Counted from the first letter of the stretch, positions 9,215-17,692 are shown. The stretch: DNA of 64,000 nt from Parapontixanthobacter aurantiacus (GCF_009827635.1 NZ_WTYW01000001.1:204001-268000), one strand, 5' to 3'. Notes: generated by a model not told the origin, from the sequence alone. Made by a program: numbers and translations.

Positions 9215-10162
9215 ATGGAAACACGTGCAAATCATCTCTGGGTCGGCTTCGTCACCCTGCTGCTTCTCGGCGCGCTCGCATTGTTCATCGTCTGGCTCGC
9301 CCGGCTGGGCGAGGGCAACCGGAACGAGTACGACATCCTGTTCAAGCAATCGGTGGAGGGGCTGGCGAATGGCAGCCAGGTCTCCTTCTCGGGTGTTCCC
9401 GTCGGCCAGGTGAGCAACATCGAATTGTGGGAGCAGGATCCCGAATTCGTGCGCGTGCGCATCCGCGTGCGCGAGGAAGTGCCGATCCTTGTCGGGACGA
9501 CGGCACAGCTGCAAAGCTCCTTCACAGGGGTATCGACCATCCTGCTCGATGGCGCGCGCAAGAATGCGCCTGCCATCACCTGCGAGACGACGGCCTGCCC
9601 GGAAGACGTCCCGCTGATCCCGCAAAAGGCCGGCGGCTTCGGTCAGATCCTCGCCAATGCTCCGCTGCTGCTGGAGCGGCTGGCGACGCTGACGGAGCGG
9701 CTGACGCAGCTTCTGTCCGACCGCAACCAGGGCGAGATTGCTGGCATCCTTGCCAATACCAACCAGATGACCGCCGAACTGGCGGACGCGGCCCCGCTGA
9801 TCGAGAATACGATGGCTGAATTGCAGGTGACTCTGCGCGAAGCAGGCGAGACGCTGGACGCGTTCGAGGACGTCACCCGCTCGACCGACCGGCTTCTGAA
9901 CGAGGAGGGCTCCGCGCTCGCCGGCGAATTGCGGCAGACCCTGGCCGCCGCGACGGAAGCTGCCAATGCGTTGTCGACGACACTCGAAAGCGCGCAGCCC
10001 GCGACCCAGCGCCTGACCGAAACCACCTTGCCCGCTGCCGAAGCGACGTTGCAGGACCTTCGCCGGACGAGCAGGGCGCTGCGCTCCGTCACCGAGCGGA
10101 TCGAGAATGACGGCGCGACCTCGCTGTTGAGCGAGCCGCCCCTACCGGATTACGAGCCATGA
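9215..10162 (+). CDS. mlaD: MlaD-type MCE lipid-binding protein
   Basis: A 315-residue MCE-domain protein. One N-terminal membrane helix (H-L-W-V-G-F-V-T-L-L-L-L-G, about residues 7-30) anchors it in the inner membrane, followed by the MCE beta-barrel domain (about 38-120, with L-A-N-G-S-Q-V-S-F-S-G-V-P-V-G-Q-V). The long C-terminal part is rich in alanine, threonine and leucine and is predicted helical or coiled; such regions form tunnels in related MCE proteins. MlaD hexamers pass phospholipids between the membranes. AGGGG lies 9 bases before the ATG. The gene ends in an ATGA overlap with the lipoprotein gene. Confidence 0.9.
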   Translation: METRANHLWVGFVTLLLLGALALFIVWLARLGEGNRNEYDILFKQSVEGLANGSQVSFSGVPVGQVSNIELWEQDPEFVRVRIRVREEVPILVGTTAQLQSSFTGVSTILLDGARKNAPAITCETTACPEDVPLIPQKAGGFGQILANAPLLLERLATLTERLTQLLSDRNQGEIAGILANTNQMTAELADAAPLIENTMAELQVTLREAGETLDAFEDVTRSTDRLLNEEGSALAGELRQTLAAATEAANALSTTLESAQPATQRLTETTLPAAEATLQDLRRTSRALRSVTERIENDGATSLLSEPPLPDYEP

Positions 10163-10791
10163 GCAGGATGACCGCGATGACAGCAATGCCCCGCAAATCG
10201 CGCGCCTTGCGCCTTGCCAGTTTCCTCGCCTCGACGGCGGCGGCCCTGTCGCTTTCGGCTTGCATCAGCTTCGGCCCGGAACCGCCCGAGAGCCTGCTCA
10301 CGCTGACGAGCGAAGCCGTCGCACCGGTCGGCGACGGCGCGGCGATTACCTCGGACAACGCCATTGCGATCTACGAACCCTTCGCGCCCGCCCGGCTCGA
10401 CGTGACGCGCGTGCCGGTGCAGATCGACGACAGCAGCATCGCCTATGTCCCAGAAGCCATCTGGGTCGAGAAACCGGCCCGCCTGTTCCGCCGCGTCTTG
10501 GCCGAGACTATCCGCGCCGAGGGTGTTCGCGCCGTCATGGACGAAGACGATACCGGACTTGCCGCGACGACGATCCTCCGCGGATCGCTGGTCGATTTCG
10601 GTTACGACGTGCCCACGGGTTCGGTCGTGGTGCGCTATGATGCAATCCTGACCAATGGCGAGAATACGCCGCGCCGCCGCCGTTTCGAAAGCATCGTGCC
10701 GGGCGTCGCACCCGAAGCGAACCCGGTTGGCGTCGCGCTCAATCGCGCAGCTAACGACGTGGCCCGGCAGGTGGCCGACTGGGCGCGATAG
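10159..10791 (+). CDS. ABC-type transport auxiliary lipoprotein (PqiC/MlaC-position component)
   Basis: A 210-residue lipoprotein with a basic N-terminus, a hydrophobic stretch and the lipobox L-S-A-C (Cys35). The rest resembles the ABC_trans_aux family (PF03886), outer-membrane lipoproteins related to PqiC that are encoded after MCE proteins. It starts within the mlaD stop (ATGA), so it belongs to the same operon. In alphaproteobacteria this lipoprotein commonly stands in the place where enterobacteria have mlaC. It probably links the MCE protein to the outer membrane. The family assignment rests on architecture and context more than on strong motifs. Confidence 0.75.
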   Translation: MSRMTAMTAMPRKSRALRLASFLASTAAALSLSACISFGPEPPESLLTLTSEAVAPVGDGAAITSDNAIAIYEPFAPARLDVTRVPVQIDDSSIAYVPEAIWVEKPARLFRRVLAETIRAEGVRAVMDEDDTGLAATTILRGSLVDFGYDVPTGSVVVRYDAILTNGENTPRRRRFESIVPGVAPEANPVGVALNRAANDVARQVADWAR

Positions 10792-10801
10792 GCTCGCCGC
10801 T

Positions 10802-11500
10802 TCAGGCGGCTTTCGCAGCGCGATAGAAGCGGTGAGCGCGCAGGAATTCAGCCCGTTGCCGGTCCGACCGTTCGCGCGCTTCGGCATCTTCGCCCCACTG
10901 TTCGACCTGCCAGCGTTCCTCAAGCGTGGAAGCATCCCAGAGGGCTTCCGCGTCGTTGTCGGCTTCGCGCGATTCCATCGCGATGCACAGCGAGGCGGCC
11001 AGCGACGCCATCGTCTGCAATCCGGCGAGCGCGAACGCATCTTCTTCGGCCAGAGCTTCGCGCAGGCGGGTAAGGCTATCCTCGCTCTGCGCGTGGTGGA
11101 CGATCCCGCTGATCCTGGTGAACGCGACCGCGTGGCGCTTTTCGAATGCGGCGAGGACCGGCTCCCACTCGGCTTCCTGCCGTTCGAACAGGGCCTCTCC
11201 CGGCTCGGCTCGATAGCATAGCGTATCCGTTTCGGCATAGCTCAGCAGCTTGTCGATCACCTCGTCCCGCTCCGCCGAAACCCGGTCGATGGCGTAATCC
11301 GCCATGTCGCGAAAAGGAAACGCCTTCGGATCGAGCGTGTCGCCCTGTGCCGCCCATTCCCCGGCCAGCAATCGTGCCAAAGCGTCGGTCGGAACGATCT
11401 GCGCCTGTCCGCCCTGGGTTTTCATCCGGCGGTTGTCGAGCGTGACGACGAACCCGCCTTCCGCTTCCTCGACCCCGACCTCTTTATAGAACCGCTTCAT
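10802..11500 (-). CDS. ATP12 family F1-ATPase assembly chaperone
   Basis: A 232-residue protein of the ATP12 family. In mitochondria ATP12 binds the free F1 alpha subunit and keeps it from aggregating until the hexamer forms; bacterial homologues are mostly restricted to alphaproteobacteria. Recognisable are the N-terminal M-K-R-F-Y-K-E-V, L-D-N-R-R-M-K-T with T-L-D-P-K-A-F-P-F, and C-Y-R-A-E-P-G-E-A-L in the middle. I chose ATG 11500, which overlaps the upstream stop as ATGA; the ATG at 11515 would add five residues. It is the last gene of the fluC operon and converges on the Mla operon with a 10-base gap. Confidence 0.9.
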   Translation of the reverse strand: MKRFYKEVGVEEAEGGFVVTLDNRRMKTQGGQAQIVPTDALARLLAGEWAAQGDTLDPKAFPFRDMADYAIDRVSAERDEVIDKLLSYAETDTLCYRAEPGEALFERQEAEWEPVLAAFEKRHAVAFTRISGIVHHAQSEDSLTRLREALAEEDAFALAGLQTMASLAASLCIAMESREADNDAEALWDASTLEERWQVEQWGEDAEARERSDRQRAEFLRAHRFYRAAKAA

Positions 11501-11745
11501 TCCTCGCTCTTCCATCGGCGTGCGAGCGTGCGCGGCGCGAAGAAGAAGAGGAAGGCACCGGCCGCGACGAGCAGCGCACCGCCATAGGCCTCTCCGCTCG
11601 GATCGCGCGCCATGATGACCACGCCGAGAATGACGATACCCAATGCTCCGAAGCGCACCAGTTGCAAAATCCAGTAGCGGCGCGCGGCCAGCAGTTCGTC
11701 GGCGTTGTCGCCAGACCGACGGGTGTCGGGGTCTTGCTTGTTCAT
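11497..11745 (-). CDS. Small membrane protein of unknown function
   Basis: An 82-residue protein with a charged N-terminus, then two hydrophobic segments (about residues 26-46, V-R-F-G-A-L-G-I-V-I-L-G-V-V-I, and 54-72, G-G-A-L-L-V-A-A-G-A-F-L-F-F-F), and a basic tail. It overlaps the HAD phosphatase gene by 4 bases upstream and the ATP12 gene by 4 bases downstream, so it is certainly translated within the operon if they are. I do not recognise a family. Its place immediately before the ATP12 chaperone might suggest a membrane factor in ATP synthase assembly, but that is speculative. Confidence 0.75.
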   Translation of the reverse strand: MNKQDPDTRRSGDNADELLAARRYWILQLVRFGALGIVILGVVIMARDPSGEAYGGALLVAAGAFLFFFAPRTLARRWKSEE

Positions 11746-12395
11746 GCGATCAGGATACCACGCAACTCGTCGATCGTTTCCGCGACGATGTCTGCGCCTT
11801 CTTCCAGAAGTTCGGCGGCGTCGTGATAGCCCCAGGCGACGCCGATGGCGCGCACCTCGGCATTATGCGCCATCGTCATGTCGAAACTCGTATCGCCGAT
11901 CATGACCGTATCTTGAGGGCCGACCCCGGCTTCCTCCATCGCCGCCTCGATCATGGCCGGGTGGGGCTTCGACGGATGGTAGTCGGCGGCCTGCAAGGTC
12001 GTGAACAGCGTCGCGATGCGATGCTGGTCGAGGCACGAGCGAAGGCCGCGATCGCTCTTCCCCGTTGCGACGCCGAGCAGCCAGCCTGCATGTTTGAGGT
12101 CCGCGAGCAGGTCGGCCATTCCGGCAAAGAGCGGCTCCGACAGGCGTCCCTCGCTGCGGCTCTTCCGGAAAGCCTGTTTGTAAGTATCGACGGCCAGCGC
12201 TCGTTGTCCTTCGCTGGCATCGGGAGCGAGATAGAACAGCGCCTGCGGCAAGCTGAGGCCGATGATCCGGCGGATCTTGACGCGCGGGGGAACGGGAAGA
12301 TCGGCAGCCTGACAGGCCTCTTCCATCGCTTCGCAGATATTCGCCTGTCCATCGACGAGCGTGCCGTCGCAATCGAAGATCGCCAGTCGCGCCAA
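11742..12395 (-). CDS. HAD-IA hydrolase, phosphoglycolate phosphatase-like
   Basis: A 217-residue haloacid dehalogenase-type phosphatase. Motif I is F-D-C-D-G-T-L-V-D-G with the nucleophile Asp8 and acid Asp10, motif II is A-T-G-K-S, motif III is the lysine in S-K-P-H-P, and motif IV is I-G-D-T-S-F-D-M. The helical cap between motifs I and II marks subclass IA, as in Gph and related phosphatases; the true substrate may be phosphoglycolate or another small phosphate ester. It lies in the overlapping operon, 12 bases after the PaiB-like gene. Confidence 0.85.
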   Translation of the reverse strand: MARLAIFDCDGTLVDGQANICEAMEEACQAADLPVPPRVKIRRIIGLSLPQALFYLAPDASEGQRALAVDTYKQAFRKSRSEGRLSEPLFAGMADLLADLKHAGWLLGVATGKSDRGLRSCLDQHRIATLFTTLQAADYHPSKPHPAMIEAAMEEAGVGPQDTVMIGDTSFDMTMAHNAEVRAIGVAWGYHDAAELLEEGADIVAETIDELRGILIA

Positions 12396-12407
12396 ACGGT
12401 CTCTCGC

Positions 12408-13013
12408 CTAGTTACCCAAAGTCCGCATCAGATTGGCGATAGCGAGCGAGCCATTTTCCTGCAATCCGTCGATCAGGCGCTCGCGCTCGGCTTCCGGTTT
12501 GTTCTGGGACAGTTTGACCGTGTCACGCCAGCCGCGCACTTCCATTTCGAAGCCGGTAATCCCCTGCATCAGTTTTGTGCGGTGACCCTCCGAAAGGTTG
12601 GCGATCGTCCATTCTCCGCCGCCGCCGCGAATGCGCCCCTCGTGCCGCTTGACGAGGCGCTCGATCAGCGCCTCCAGCCCCTCGGGAGCCATGCGGCGGA
12701 CCGGCCCGTCCATCTCGAGCGCGATGTAGTTCCAGGTCGGCGCCTGATCAGGATCGTCGTACCATCGGGCCGAGACATATGCCTCTGGCCCGTTGACGAG
12801 AAGGAGTGCGGGGCAGTCGGCGATATGCTTCGTCAGCGCATTGCCGTTCGACAGATGGAACTGGACGGCTCCGTCGCCGGTGGAGACGAGCGGGGTATGC
12901 GCGACGCGCGGTCCGTCGGGCGTCTGGGCGAAGACCATGCCGAAGCCGACTTCCTCGATCAGCATTTCGTGAAGGGCGCGATCGCCGCTGCGAAAAGCGT
13001 TGTTCGGATGCAT
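12408..13013 (-). CDS. FMN-binding PaiB-like protein
   Basis: A 201-residue protein of the PaiB / FMN_bind_2 group (split-barrel flavin-binding fold). The start M-H-P-N-N-A-F is diagnostic, followed by A-H-T-P-L-V, the H-L-S-N-G-N-A block and W-N-Y-I-A-L-E near residue 100. In Bacillus PaiB was reported as a transcriptional regulator of sporulation and protease genes; in proteobacteria the members are uncharacterised and may be flavin-dependent enzymes. The start overlaps the pseudouridine synthase stop as ATGA. Confidence 0.85.
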   Translation of the reverse strand: MHPNNAFRSGDRALHEMLIEEVGFGMVFAQTPDGPRVAHTPLVSTGDGAVQFHLSNGNALTKHIADCPALLLVNGPEAYVSARWYDDPDQAPTWNYIALEMDGPVRRMAPEGLEALIERLVKRHEGRIRGGGGEWTIANLSEGHRTKLMQGITGFEMEVRGWRDTVKLSQNKPEAERERLIDGLQENGSLAIANLMRTLGN

Positions 13014-14176
13014 CAGCCTTTGCCTTTCCGCCCTTTCTTGCCGCCACCCTTTGGCTTTCCGGACGAGGCCGCAGGGCCGCGACCGCGGCGTTCGCCGCGC
13101 CGCGACTTGCGATATTGCTTGGCGTGAGCGCGGGCGGCCTGCTTTTTCTCCGCGCGCGAACGTTCGGGCGGCCCCTGTTCGGGCATCGCATCGCTCAGCG
13201 CCGGGTCGAAGCCGAGTTGCTCCATCGTCGCGGCGAAATGTTCGGGCAGTTCGGCTGTCACGTCGATCTTCGGCGCGTCCGGCTGGTCGATGATCAGGCG
13301 GCGCGCGTGAAGGTGCATCTTGCGGCTCACGCTGCCGGTCAGCATCGCGTCCTGCCCACCATACTTGCCGTCGCCGACGATGGGATGGCCGATCGCGGCG
13401 AGGTGGACGCGCAACTGGTGCGTGCGCCCCGTCAGCGGTTCGCACTCGACCCATGCCGCCTTGTTGCCTGCGCGGTCCACCACGCGGTAGCGGGTCTTGG
13501 CGCTCTGCCCGTTCTCCTCGTCGACATGCATCTTTTCGCCACCACTGCCAGGCTGCTTGGCGAGCGGTGCCTCGATCATGCCTTCGTCGATCTCTGGACG
13601 GCCCACGACCAGCGCCCAATAGACCTTGCGTGCCGAGCGGCCCGAGAACCGCTTCGAGAAATATGCGGCGCTGCCCGGCGTGCGGGCGATGAGGAGGACG
13701 CCGGAAGTATCCTTGTCGAGCCGGTGGACGAGGCGCGGGCGCACATCGTCCTCGCCCTGCGCGAAGGCATCGAGCAGCCCGTCCACGTGGCGATGCGTCT
13801 TGCTGCCGCCCTGCGTGGCGAGGCCTGCCGGCTTGTTCAGCACGATGGCCGAGGGCGTTTCCGCAATGACCATCGCCTTTGCTTCGGCGACTTCGGCCTC
13901 GGTAAGTTCGCGCTTCTGCCGTACGCGCTTCGCCTTGTCGTCGCCGCCCGGCGGAACGCGCAGCTGCTGGCCCTTTTCGAGCCGGTCATCGACGCTCGCG
14001 CGCTTGCCGTCGACCCGGATCTGTCCGGTGCGAGCCCAGCGCGAAACCGTGCCGAAGCCCACTTGCGGCAGGTTCCGCTTGAACCACCGGTCAAGGCGGA
14101 TGCCGTCATCGTCGGCATCGATCGTGAAGGTCCGCACGTTCGTGCTGCCGCGCCGCGGGGGTCGCTGGTCGCTCAT
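13013..14176 (-). CDS. RluC/RluD-family rRNA pseudouridine synthase
   Basis: A 387-residue pseudouridine synthase. An S4-like RNA-binding domain (about residues 15-75, with I-R-L-D-R-W and G-Q-I-R-V-D-G-K-R-A) precedes the catalytic domain with H-R-L-D-K-D-T-S-G-V-L-L (Asp154) and the R-T-H-Q-L-R-V-H motif. This fits enzymes that modify 23S rRNA; RluC and RluD cannot be told apart here. The last 45 or so residues are extremely rich in K, R and G, an extension absent from the E. coli enzymes that may add RNA affinity. Starts and stops overlap with both neighbours (ATGA each), so the gene is firmly in the operon. Confidence 0.9.
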   Translation of the reverse strand: MSDQRPPRRGSTNVRTFTIDADDDGIRLDRWFKRNLPQVGFGTVSRWARTGQIRVDGKRASVDDRLEKGQQLRVPPGGDDKAKRVRQKRELTEAEVAEAKAMVIAETPSAIVLNKPAGLATQGGSKTHRHVDGLLDAFAQGEDDVRPRLVHRLDKDTSGVLLIARTPGSAAYFSKRFSGRSARKVYWALVVGRPEIDEGMIEAPLAKQPGSGGEKMHVDEENGQSAKTRYRVVDRAGNKAAWVECEPLTGRTHQLRVHLAAIGHPIVGDGKYGGQDAMLTGSVSRKMHLHARRLIIDQPDAPKIDVTAELPEHFAATMEQLGFDPALSDAMPEQGPPERSRAEKKQAARAHAKQYRKSRRGERRGRGPAASSGKPKGGGKKGRKGKG

Positions 14177-14583
14177 GCCGCGATCCTCGTCGCGACGAGG
14201 CCGATATATAGCGCGACGAGCCCGGCCAGCACCGAGATGGCGGCGTAGGTCAGGGCAAGAGCGGGCTGGCCGCGCTCGATCAGGACCATGAGCTCGAGGC
14301 TGAAGCTGGAAAAGGTCGTGAACCCGCCGAGCAGGCCGACACCGACGAGCAGCCGTGCCGTCTCTCCGCCTGCATCGCCGCTGCGCGCGAGCCATCCGGC
14401 CAGGAGGCCCATCGCGAGGCTGCCGAGGATGTTCGCGGTGAGCGTCGCCCACGGAAAGGCGGTGACCGTCGCCGGGCTGGTCAACCATGTGAGGCCGCGG
14501 CCCAGGTGATAGCGCAGCACCGCGCCAAGCGCGCCGCCGCCCGCCACGAGCAGGCTTGCCTGAAAGGATGGGATTGCATTCAT
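14173..14583 (-). CDS. fluC: Fluoride-specific ion channel FluC (CrcB)
   Basis: A 136-residue membrane protein with four hydrophobic segments and the family motifs G-G-A-L-G-A-V-L-R-Y, T-L-T-A-N-I-L-G-S (channel asparagine) and G-F-T-T-F-S-S-F-S (the conserved Phe/Ser-Thr pore track). Fluc forms an antiparallel dimer that exports fluoride. It is the first gene of the six-gene minus-strand operon ending in the ATP12 gene. I looked for a fluoride riboswitch in the 230 bases upstream and saw no convincing match, so induction by fluoride is not supported by the sequence. Confidence 0.92.
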   Translation of the reverse strand: MNAIPSFQASLLVAGGGALGAVLRYHLGRGLTWLTSPATVTAFPWATLTANILGSLAMGLLAGWLARSGDAGGETARLLVGVGLLGGFTTFSSFSLELMVLIERGQPALALTYAAISVLAGLVALYIGLVATRIAA

Positions 14584-14708
14584 CGAGCGATGCCTTAGCT
14601 ACATGGCGGTCCGAGCGAAAGGGGATGGTTCGCGGAAGGTTTTCGCGCGCACGGCCCATCGGAACGCTTGCCAAGACGATGCGTTTTCGTTATTGACCGC
14701 GCAGATTC

Positions 14709-14740
14709 GTGCCGGGCTCACGCTTTCCGGCACTTTTTTT
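14709..14740 (+). terminator. Intrinsic terminator upstream of rpsU
   Basis: A perfect 7-bp stem GTGCCGG / CCGGCAC (14709-14715 and 14727-14733) with an 11-base loop is followed directly by seven T. It lies on the plus strand, 73 bases before the rpsU start, where no plus-strand coding gene precedes it within this intergenic region. It may end a short leader (attenuation of rpsU) or a small RNA. Confidence 0.7.
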
Positions 14741-14813
14741 ATTGGCAATAACATGACAACGGGTCTGCCTGCGCGGCCCGGCGTCGGTAATTCTTTCGAG
14801 GTGTTTCAAGTTT

Positions 14814-15017
14814 ATGCAAATCATGGTTCGCGATAACAATGTCGATCAAGCTCTGCGCGCTCTCAAGAAGAAGCTGCAGCGCGAAGGCGTCTATCGTGAA
14901 ATGAAATTGCGTCGCCACTACGAAAAGCCGTCGGAAAAGCGTGCTCGTGAAAAGGCTGCTGCCGTTCGCCGTGCCCGCAAGCTCGAGCGCAAGCGCGCCG
15001 AGCGCGACGGCGCCTGA
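14814..15017 (+). CDS. rpsU: 30S ribosomal protein S21
   Basis: A 67-residue basic protein of the small ribosomal subunit, important for initiation on mRNAs. The N-terminus [14 protein letters not shown] and the block [14 protein letters not shown] are characteristic of alphaproteobacterial S21. I chose the ATG at 14814 because homologues begin M-Q-V/I; GAGGTG lies about 10 bases upstream. Codon use favours CGT and CTG, as expected for a highly expressed gene. It is monocistronic here, bracketed by terminators at 14709-14740 and 15082-15110. Confidence 0.96.
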   Translation: MQIMVRDNNVDQALRALKKKLQREGVYREMKLRRHYEKPSEKRAREKAAAVRRARKLERKRAERDGA

Positions 15018-15081
15018 GCCGAGATCAGGGGGCGGACAAGAGCTATCGAACGCTTGTTTCCGCCCGCTACCTGAGCCAGAA

Positions 15082-15110
15082 GGGCGCGGCACCATGCCAG
15101 CGCCCTTTTT
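15082..15110 (+). terminator. Intrinsic terminator of rpsU
   Basis: A stem formed by GGGCGCGGCA and TGCCAGCGCCC, with one bulged A and a 3-base loop, is followed by five T. It lies 64 bases after the rpsU stop and before the FKBP gene. Confidence 0.85.
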
Positions 15111-15155
15111 GCTATCTGCAACCCAACTCTCCGACATTCACAGGACGATAATCCG

Positions 15156-15755
15156 ATGAGCGAAGTCACCCGCGTTCCCCTTCGACCCATAGCGAAAGGC
15201 TCGCTTGCGAAATTGTGGATCGCCGTGATCATCGCGATCCTCGTGGCGGCTGCACTCGCCTGGGCGACCCAGGTGCGCGGCGCCGGGGTTGAGGTCATCG
15301 AGGAAGGCACCGGAGAGGTTCCGCAGATCGGCGACGTCATCTTCGTGCGCTATACCGGCCGCCTGCCCGACGGCACGGTGTTCGACCAGTCAGGCGAATC
15401 GCCGCTGCCGCCGCAACTGTTCCCGGAAGGTGTCCCGTTCCTTCTCGAAGAAGGCCAGACCGTTCAGGGCTTCTTCGAAGGCTTGCAGCAGGTTCGCACC
15501 GGCGGAACCTACGAATTCAACATTCCTGCCGACAAGGCCTATGGCGACAGCCCGCCCCCCGGCTCGGAAATTCCGGCGGGTAGCGATCTCGTGTTCGACA
15601 TTGAGGTCGTCGAGATCATGTCGCGACAGGAATTCGAACGGCGTGCACAGACCTTCCAGCAGATGATGCAGATGCAGCAGGGTGCGCAGGGGCAGGGCGG
15701 TCCGCTCGGCGGTCCGCCGCAGGGTGCTCCTCCGCAGGGTGCGCCCAGCGAGTAA
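15156..15755 (+). CDS. Membrane-anchored FKBP-type peptidyl-prolyl cis-trans isomerase
   Basis: A 199-residue protein: a short cytoplasmic N-terminus, one membrane helix (about residues 20-39, L-W-I-A-V-I-I-A-I-L-V-A-A-A), an FKBP domain (about 60-155) and a low-complexity tail. The FKBP domain shows V-R-Y-T-G-R-L-P-D-G-T-V-F-D-Q-S and the G-D-S-P-P-P-G-S-E-I-P loop. It therefore probably assists folding in the periplasm, held at the inner membrane. The last 30 or so residues are a Q/M-rich then G/P/Q-rich repeat (Q-G-A-P-P-Q-G-A-P) with no evident domain. It is transcribed on its own after the rpsU terminator. Confidence 0.9.
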   Translation: MSEVTRVPLRPIAKGSLAKLWIAVIIAILVAAALAWATQVRGAGVEVIEEGTGEVPQIGDVIFVRYTGRLPDGTVFDQSGESPLPPQLFPEGVPFLLEEGQTVQGFFEGLQQVRTGGTYEFNIPADKAYGDSPPPGSEIPAGSDLVFDIEVVEIMSRQEFERRAQTFQQMMQMQQGAQGQGGPLGGPPQGAPPQGAPSE

Positions 15756-15890
15756 TCGGCTAAACCGTTGGCAACTGCGCCGATGGTCTGCCTAGTGAAG
15801 ACGGCAGACTAGCTCATAAGACTGCCGCCGCCATTTCGCAGCGCGAAAGCCGCTTGAAGCCGCCGCGCACGCTCGCTAACGCGCGAAGCC

Positions 15891-16193
15891 ATGTCAGTCG
15901 ATAAACCCACGGTGGCGAAGATCGCTTCGCTCGCACGGATCAGCATGGACGATGCCGAACTCGAACGCATGGTCCCCGAACTCAACAACATCCTCGGCTG
16001 GGTCGAGCAGTTGGGCGAGGTCGACACGAGCGATGTCGAGCCGATGACGGCGGTCATCCCGAATACGCTGCGCCTGCGCGAGGACGAAGTGAATGCCGAC
16101 GGGCTGACGGGTGGTGACCGCCGCGAAGACGTGCTGGCGAATGCCCCCGCAGCCGAACACGGCTTTTTCGGCGTGCCCAAGGTGATCGAATGA
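15891..16193 (+). CDS. gatC: Asp/Glu-tRNA amidotransferase subunit C
   Basis: A 100-residue subunit of the GatCAB amidotransferase that converts misacylated Asp-tRNA-Asn or Glu-tRNA-Gln to the correct amide form. Typical features are the N-terminal [10 protein letters not shown], the block [11 protein letters not shown] and the end [13 protein letters not shown]. It overlaps gatA at the stop/start. gatC wraps between A and B in the known complex structures; gatB is displaced about 3 kb downstream. Confidence 0.93.
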   Translation: MSVDKPTVAKIASLARISMDDAELERMVPELNNILGWVEQLGEVDTSDVEPMTAVIPNTLRLREDEVNADGLTGGDRREDVLANAPAAEHGFFGVPKVIE

Positions 16194-17692
16194 TGAGCGA
16201 ACTCACCGATCTTGGCGTGAAGGCCATTCGCGACGGCGTTGCGAGCGGAGACTTCTCTGCGCGCGAAGTGGCCGAAGCGTTCAACGCGAATGTAGCTGCT
16301 GCGGGCGCTCTCAATGCATTCATCGTCGCCACGCCGGAAAAGGCGCTCGCCGCAGCCGATGCGGTCGACGAGGCGCGGTCCGCCGGGAAGCAGCTTGGCC
16401 CGATGGCGGGCGTGCCGATCGGGATGAAGGACCTGTTCTGCACCGATGGCGTGCAGACGACCGCCGCCAGCCACATCCTCGAAGGGTTCGTTCCGCGTTA
16501 CGAAAGCACCGTTTCCGCCAATTTGTGGAAGGCCGGGGCGGGGATGCTGGGCAAGCTCAATCTCGATCAGTTCGCGATGGGCTCGTCCAACGAGACAAGT
16601 TATTTCGGCAACGTCGTCTCGCCTTGGCGCACGGCAGGGGGCGGCAATGCCGCGATGAGCCCGGGCGGATCCTCGGGCGGGTCTTCCGCTGCGGTTTCCG
16701 CGCGCCTCTGCCCGGCAGCGACCGGCACCGATACTGGCGGTTCGATCCGCCAGCCCGCAGCCTTTGCCGGGATTACCGGCGTCAAGCCGACCTACGGACG
16801 CTGCTCGCGCTGGGGGGTCGTCGCCTTTGCCAGCAGCCTCGATCAGGCGGGGCCAATGGCCCGTAACGTCGAAGATTGCGCGATTATGCTCGAAGCGATG
16901 GCCGGCTTCGATCCGAAGGATGCGACCTCGCTCGACATGCCGGTTCCGAACTGGGCCGAGATGCTGGACGCCGATCTGACGGGTAAGCGGGTCGGCATTC
17001 CGCGCGAATACCGCATGGACGGGATGGATGCGGAAATCCTGGACAACTGGGAACGCGGCAAGACCATGCTGCGCGATGCCGGTGCAGAGATCGTCGATAT
17101 TTCGCTGCCCCACACGAAATACGCTTTGCCTGCCTATTACATCATCGCGCCCGCCGAAGCCTCGTCGAACCTCGCGCGGTATGACGGCGTGCGCTTCGGC
17201 TTGCGCGAAATGCCGTCCGACAAGGATGGGGAGCGTGCAGGCCTTCAGGACATGTACGCCGCGACGCGCAGCGAAGGTTTCGGGGACGAGGTGAAACGCC
17301 GCATCCTGATCGGGACCTATGTCCTTTCAGCGGGCTTCTACGATGCCTATTACAATCAGGCGCAGAAAGTTCGCGCGCTGGTGGCGCAGGATTTCGAGAA
17401 GGCCTGGGGCTCGTGCGACGTGATCCTTGCGCCGACGACGCCGACTGCCAGCTTTCCGCTGGGATCGCTCGACGACGATCCGCTGACGATGTATCTGAAC
17501 GACGTGTTCGCCGTTCCCGCCTCGCTCGCAGGGCTTCCCGCTATGAGCGTCCCGGCGGGAATGAATTCGCAGGGACTACCTCTCGGACTGCAACTGGTGG
17601 CAAAACCGTTCGACGAGCAGGGGCTGATGAATGCGGGTCTCGCGATCGAGCAGCGCGCCGGCTTCACCGCTCGGCCAGACCGCTGGTGGTAA
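16190..17692 (+). CDS. gatA: Asp/Glu-tRNA amidotransferase subunit A
   Basis: A 500-residue amidase-signature enzyme that releases ammonia from glutamine for GatB. The catalytic elements are the lysine in G-M-K-D-L-F (Lys80), the glycine/serine-rich loop P-G-G-S-S-G-G-S-S and the nucleophile region [10 protein letters not shown]. The start is ATG 16190 or the adjacent ATG 16193, both inside the gatC stop. It converges on the glycosyltransferase gene 74 bases downstream, so it is transcriptionally separated from gatB. Confidence 0.95.
   Translation: MMSELTDLGVKAIRDGVASGDFSAREVAEAFNANVAAAGALNAFIVATPEKALAAADAVDEARSAGKQLGPMAGVPIGMKDLFCTDGVQTTAASHILEGFVPRYESTVSANLWKAGAGMLGKLNLDQFAMGSSNETSYFGNVVSPWRTAGGGNAAMSPGGSSGGSSAAVSARLCPAATGTDTGGSIRQPAAFAGITGVKPTYGRCSRWGVVAFASSLDQAGPMARNVEDCAIMLEAMAGFDPKDATSLDMPVPNWAEMLDADLTGKRVGIPREYRMDGMDAEILDNWERGKTMLRDAGAEIVDISLPHTKYALPAYYIIAPAEASSNLARYDGVRFGLREMPSDKDGERAGLQDMYAATRSEGFGDEVKRRILIGTYVLSAGFYDAYYNQAQKVRALVAQDFEKAWGSCDVILAPTTPTASFPLGSLDDDPLTMYLNDVFAVPASLAGLPAMSVPAGMNSQGLPLGLQLVAKPFDEQGLMNAGLAIEQRAGFTARPDRWW

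Noticed and set aside
14584-14813. Fluoride riboswitch or tRNA in the fluC-rpsU intergenic region
   Set aside because: I looked for the fluoride riboswitch core and for a tRNA cloverleaf with a T-loop and found neither; only the terminator hairpin is convincing.
14603-14836. Possible 77-codon gene ahead of rpsU
   Set aside because: It runs through the T-run terminator, overlaps the rpsU start and lacks coding character.
15755-15890. CGGCAG/CTGCCG hairpin between the FKBP and gatC genes
   Set aside because: The stem is short and has no T run, so I do not call a terminator.
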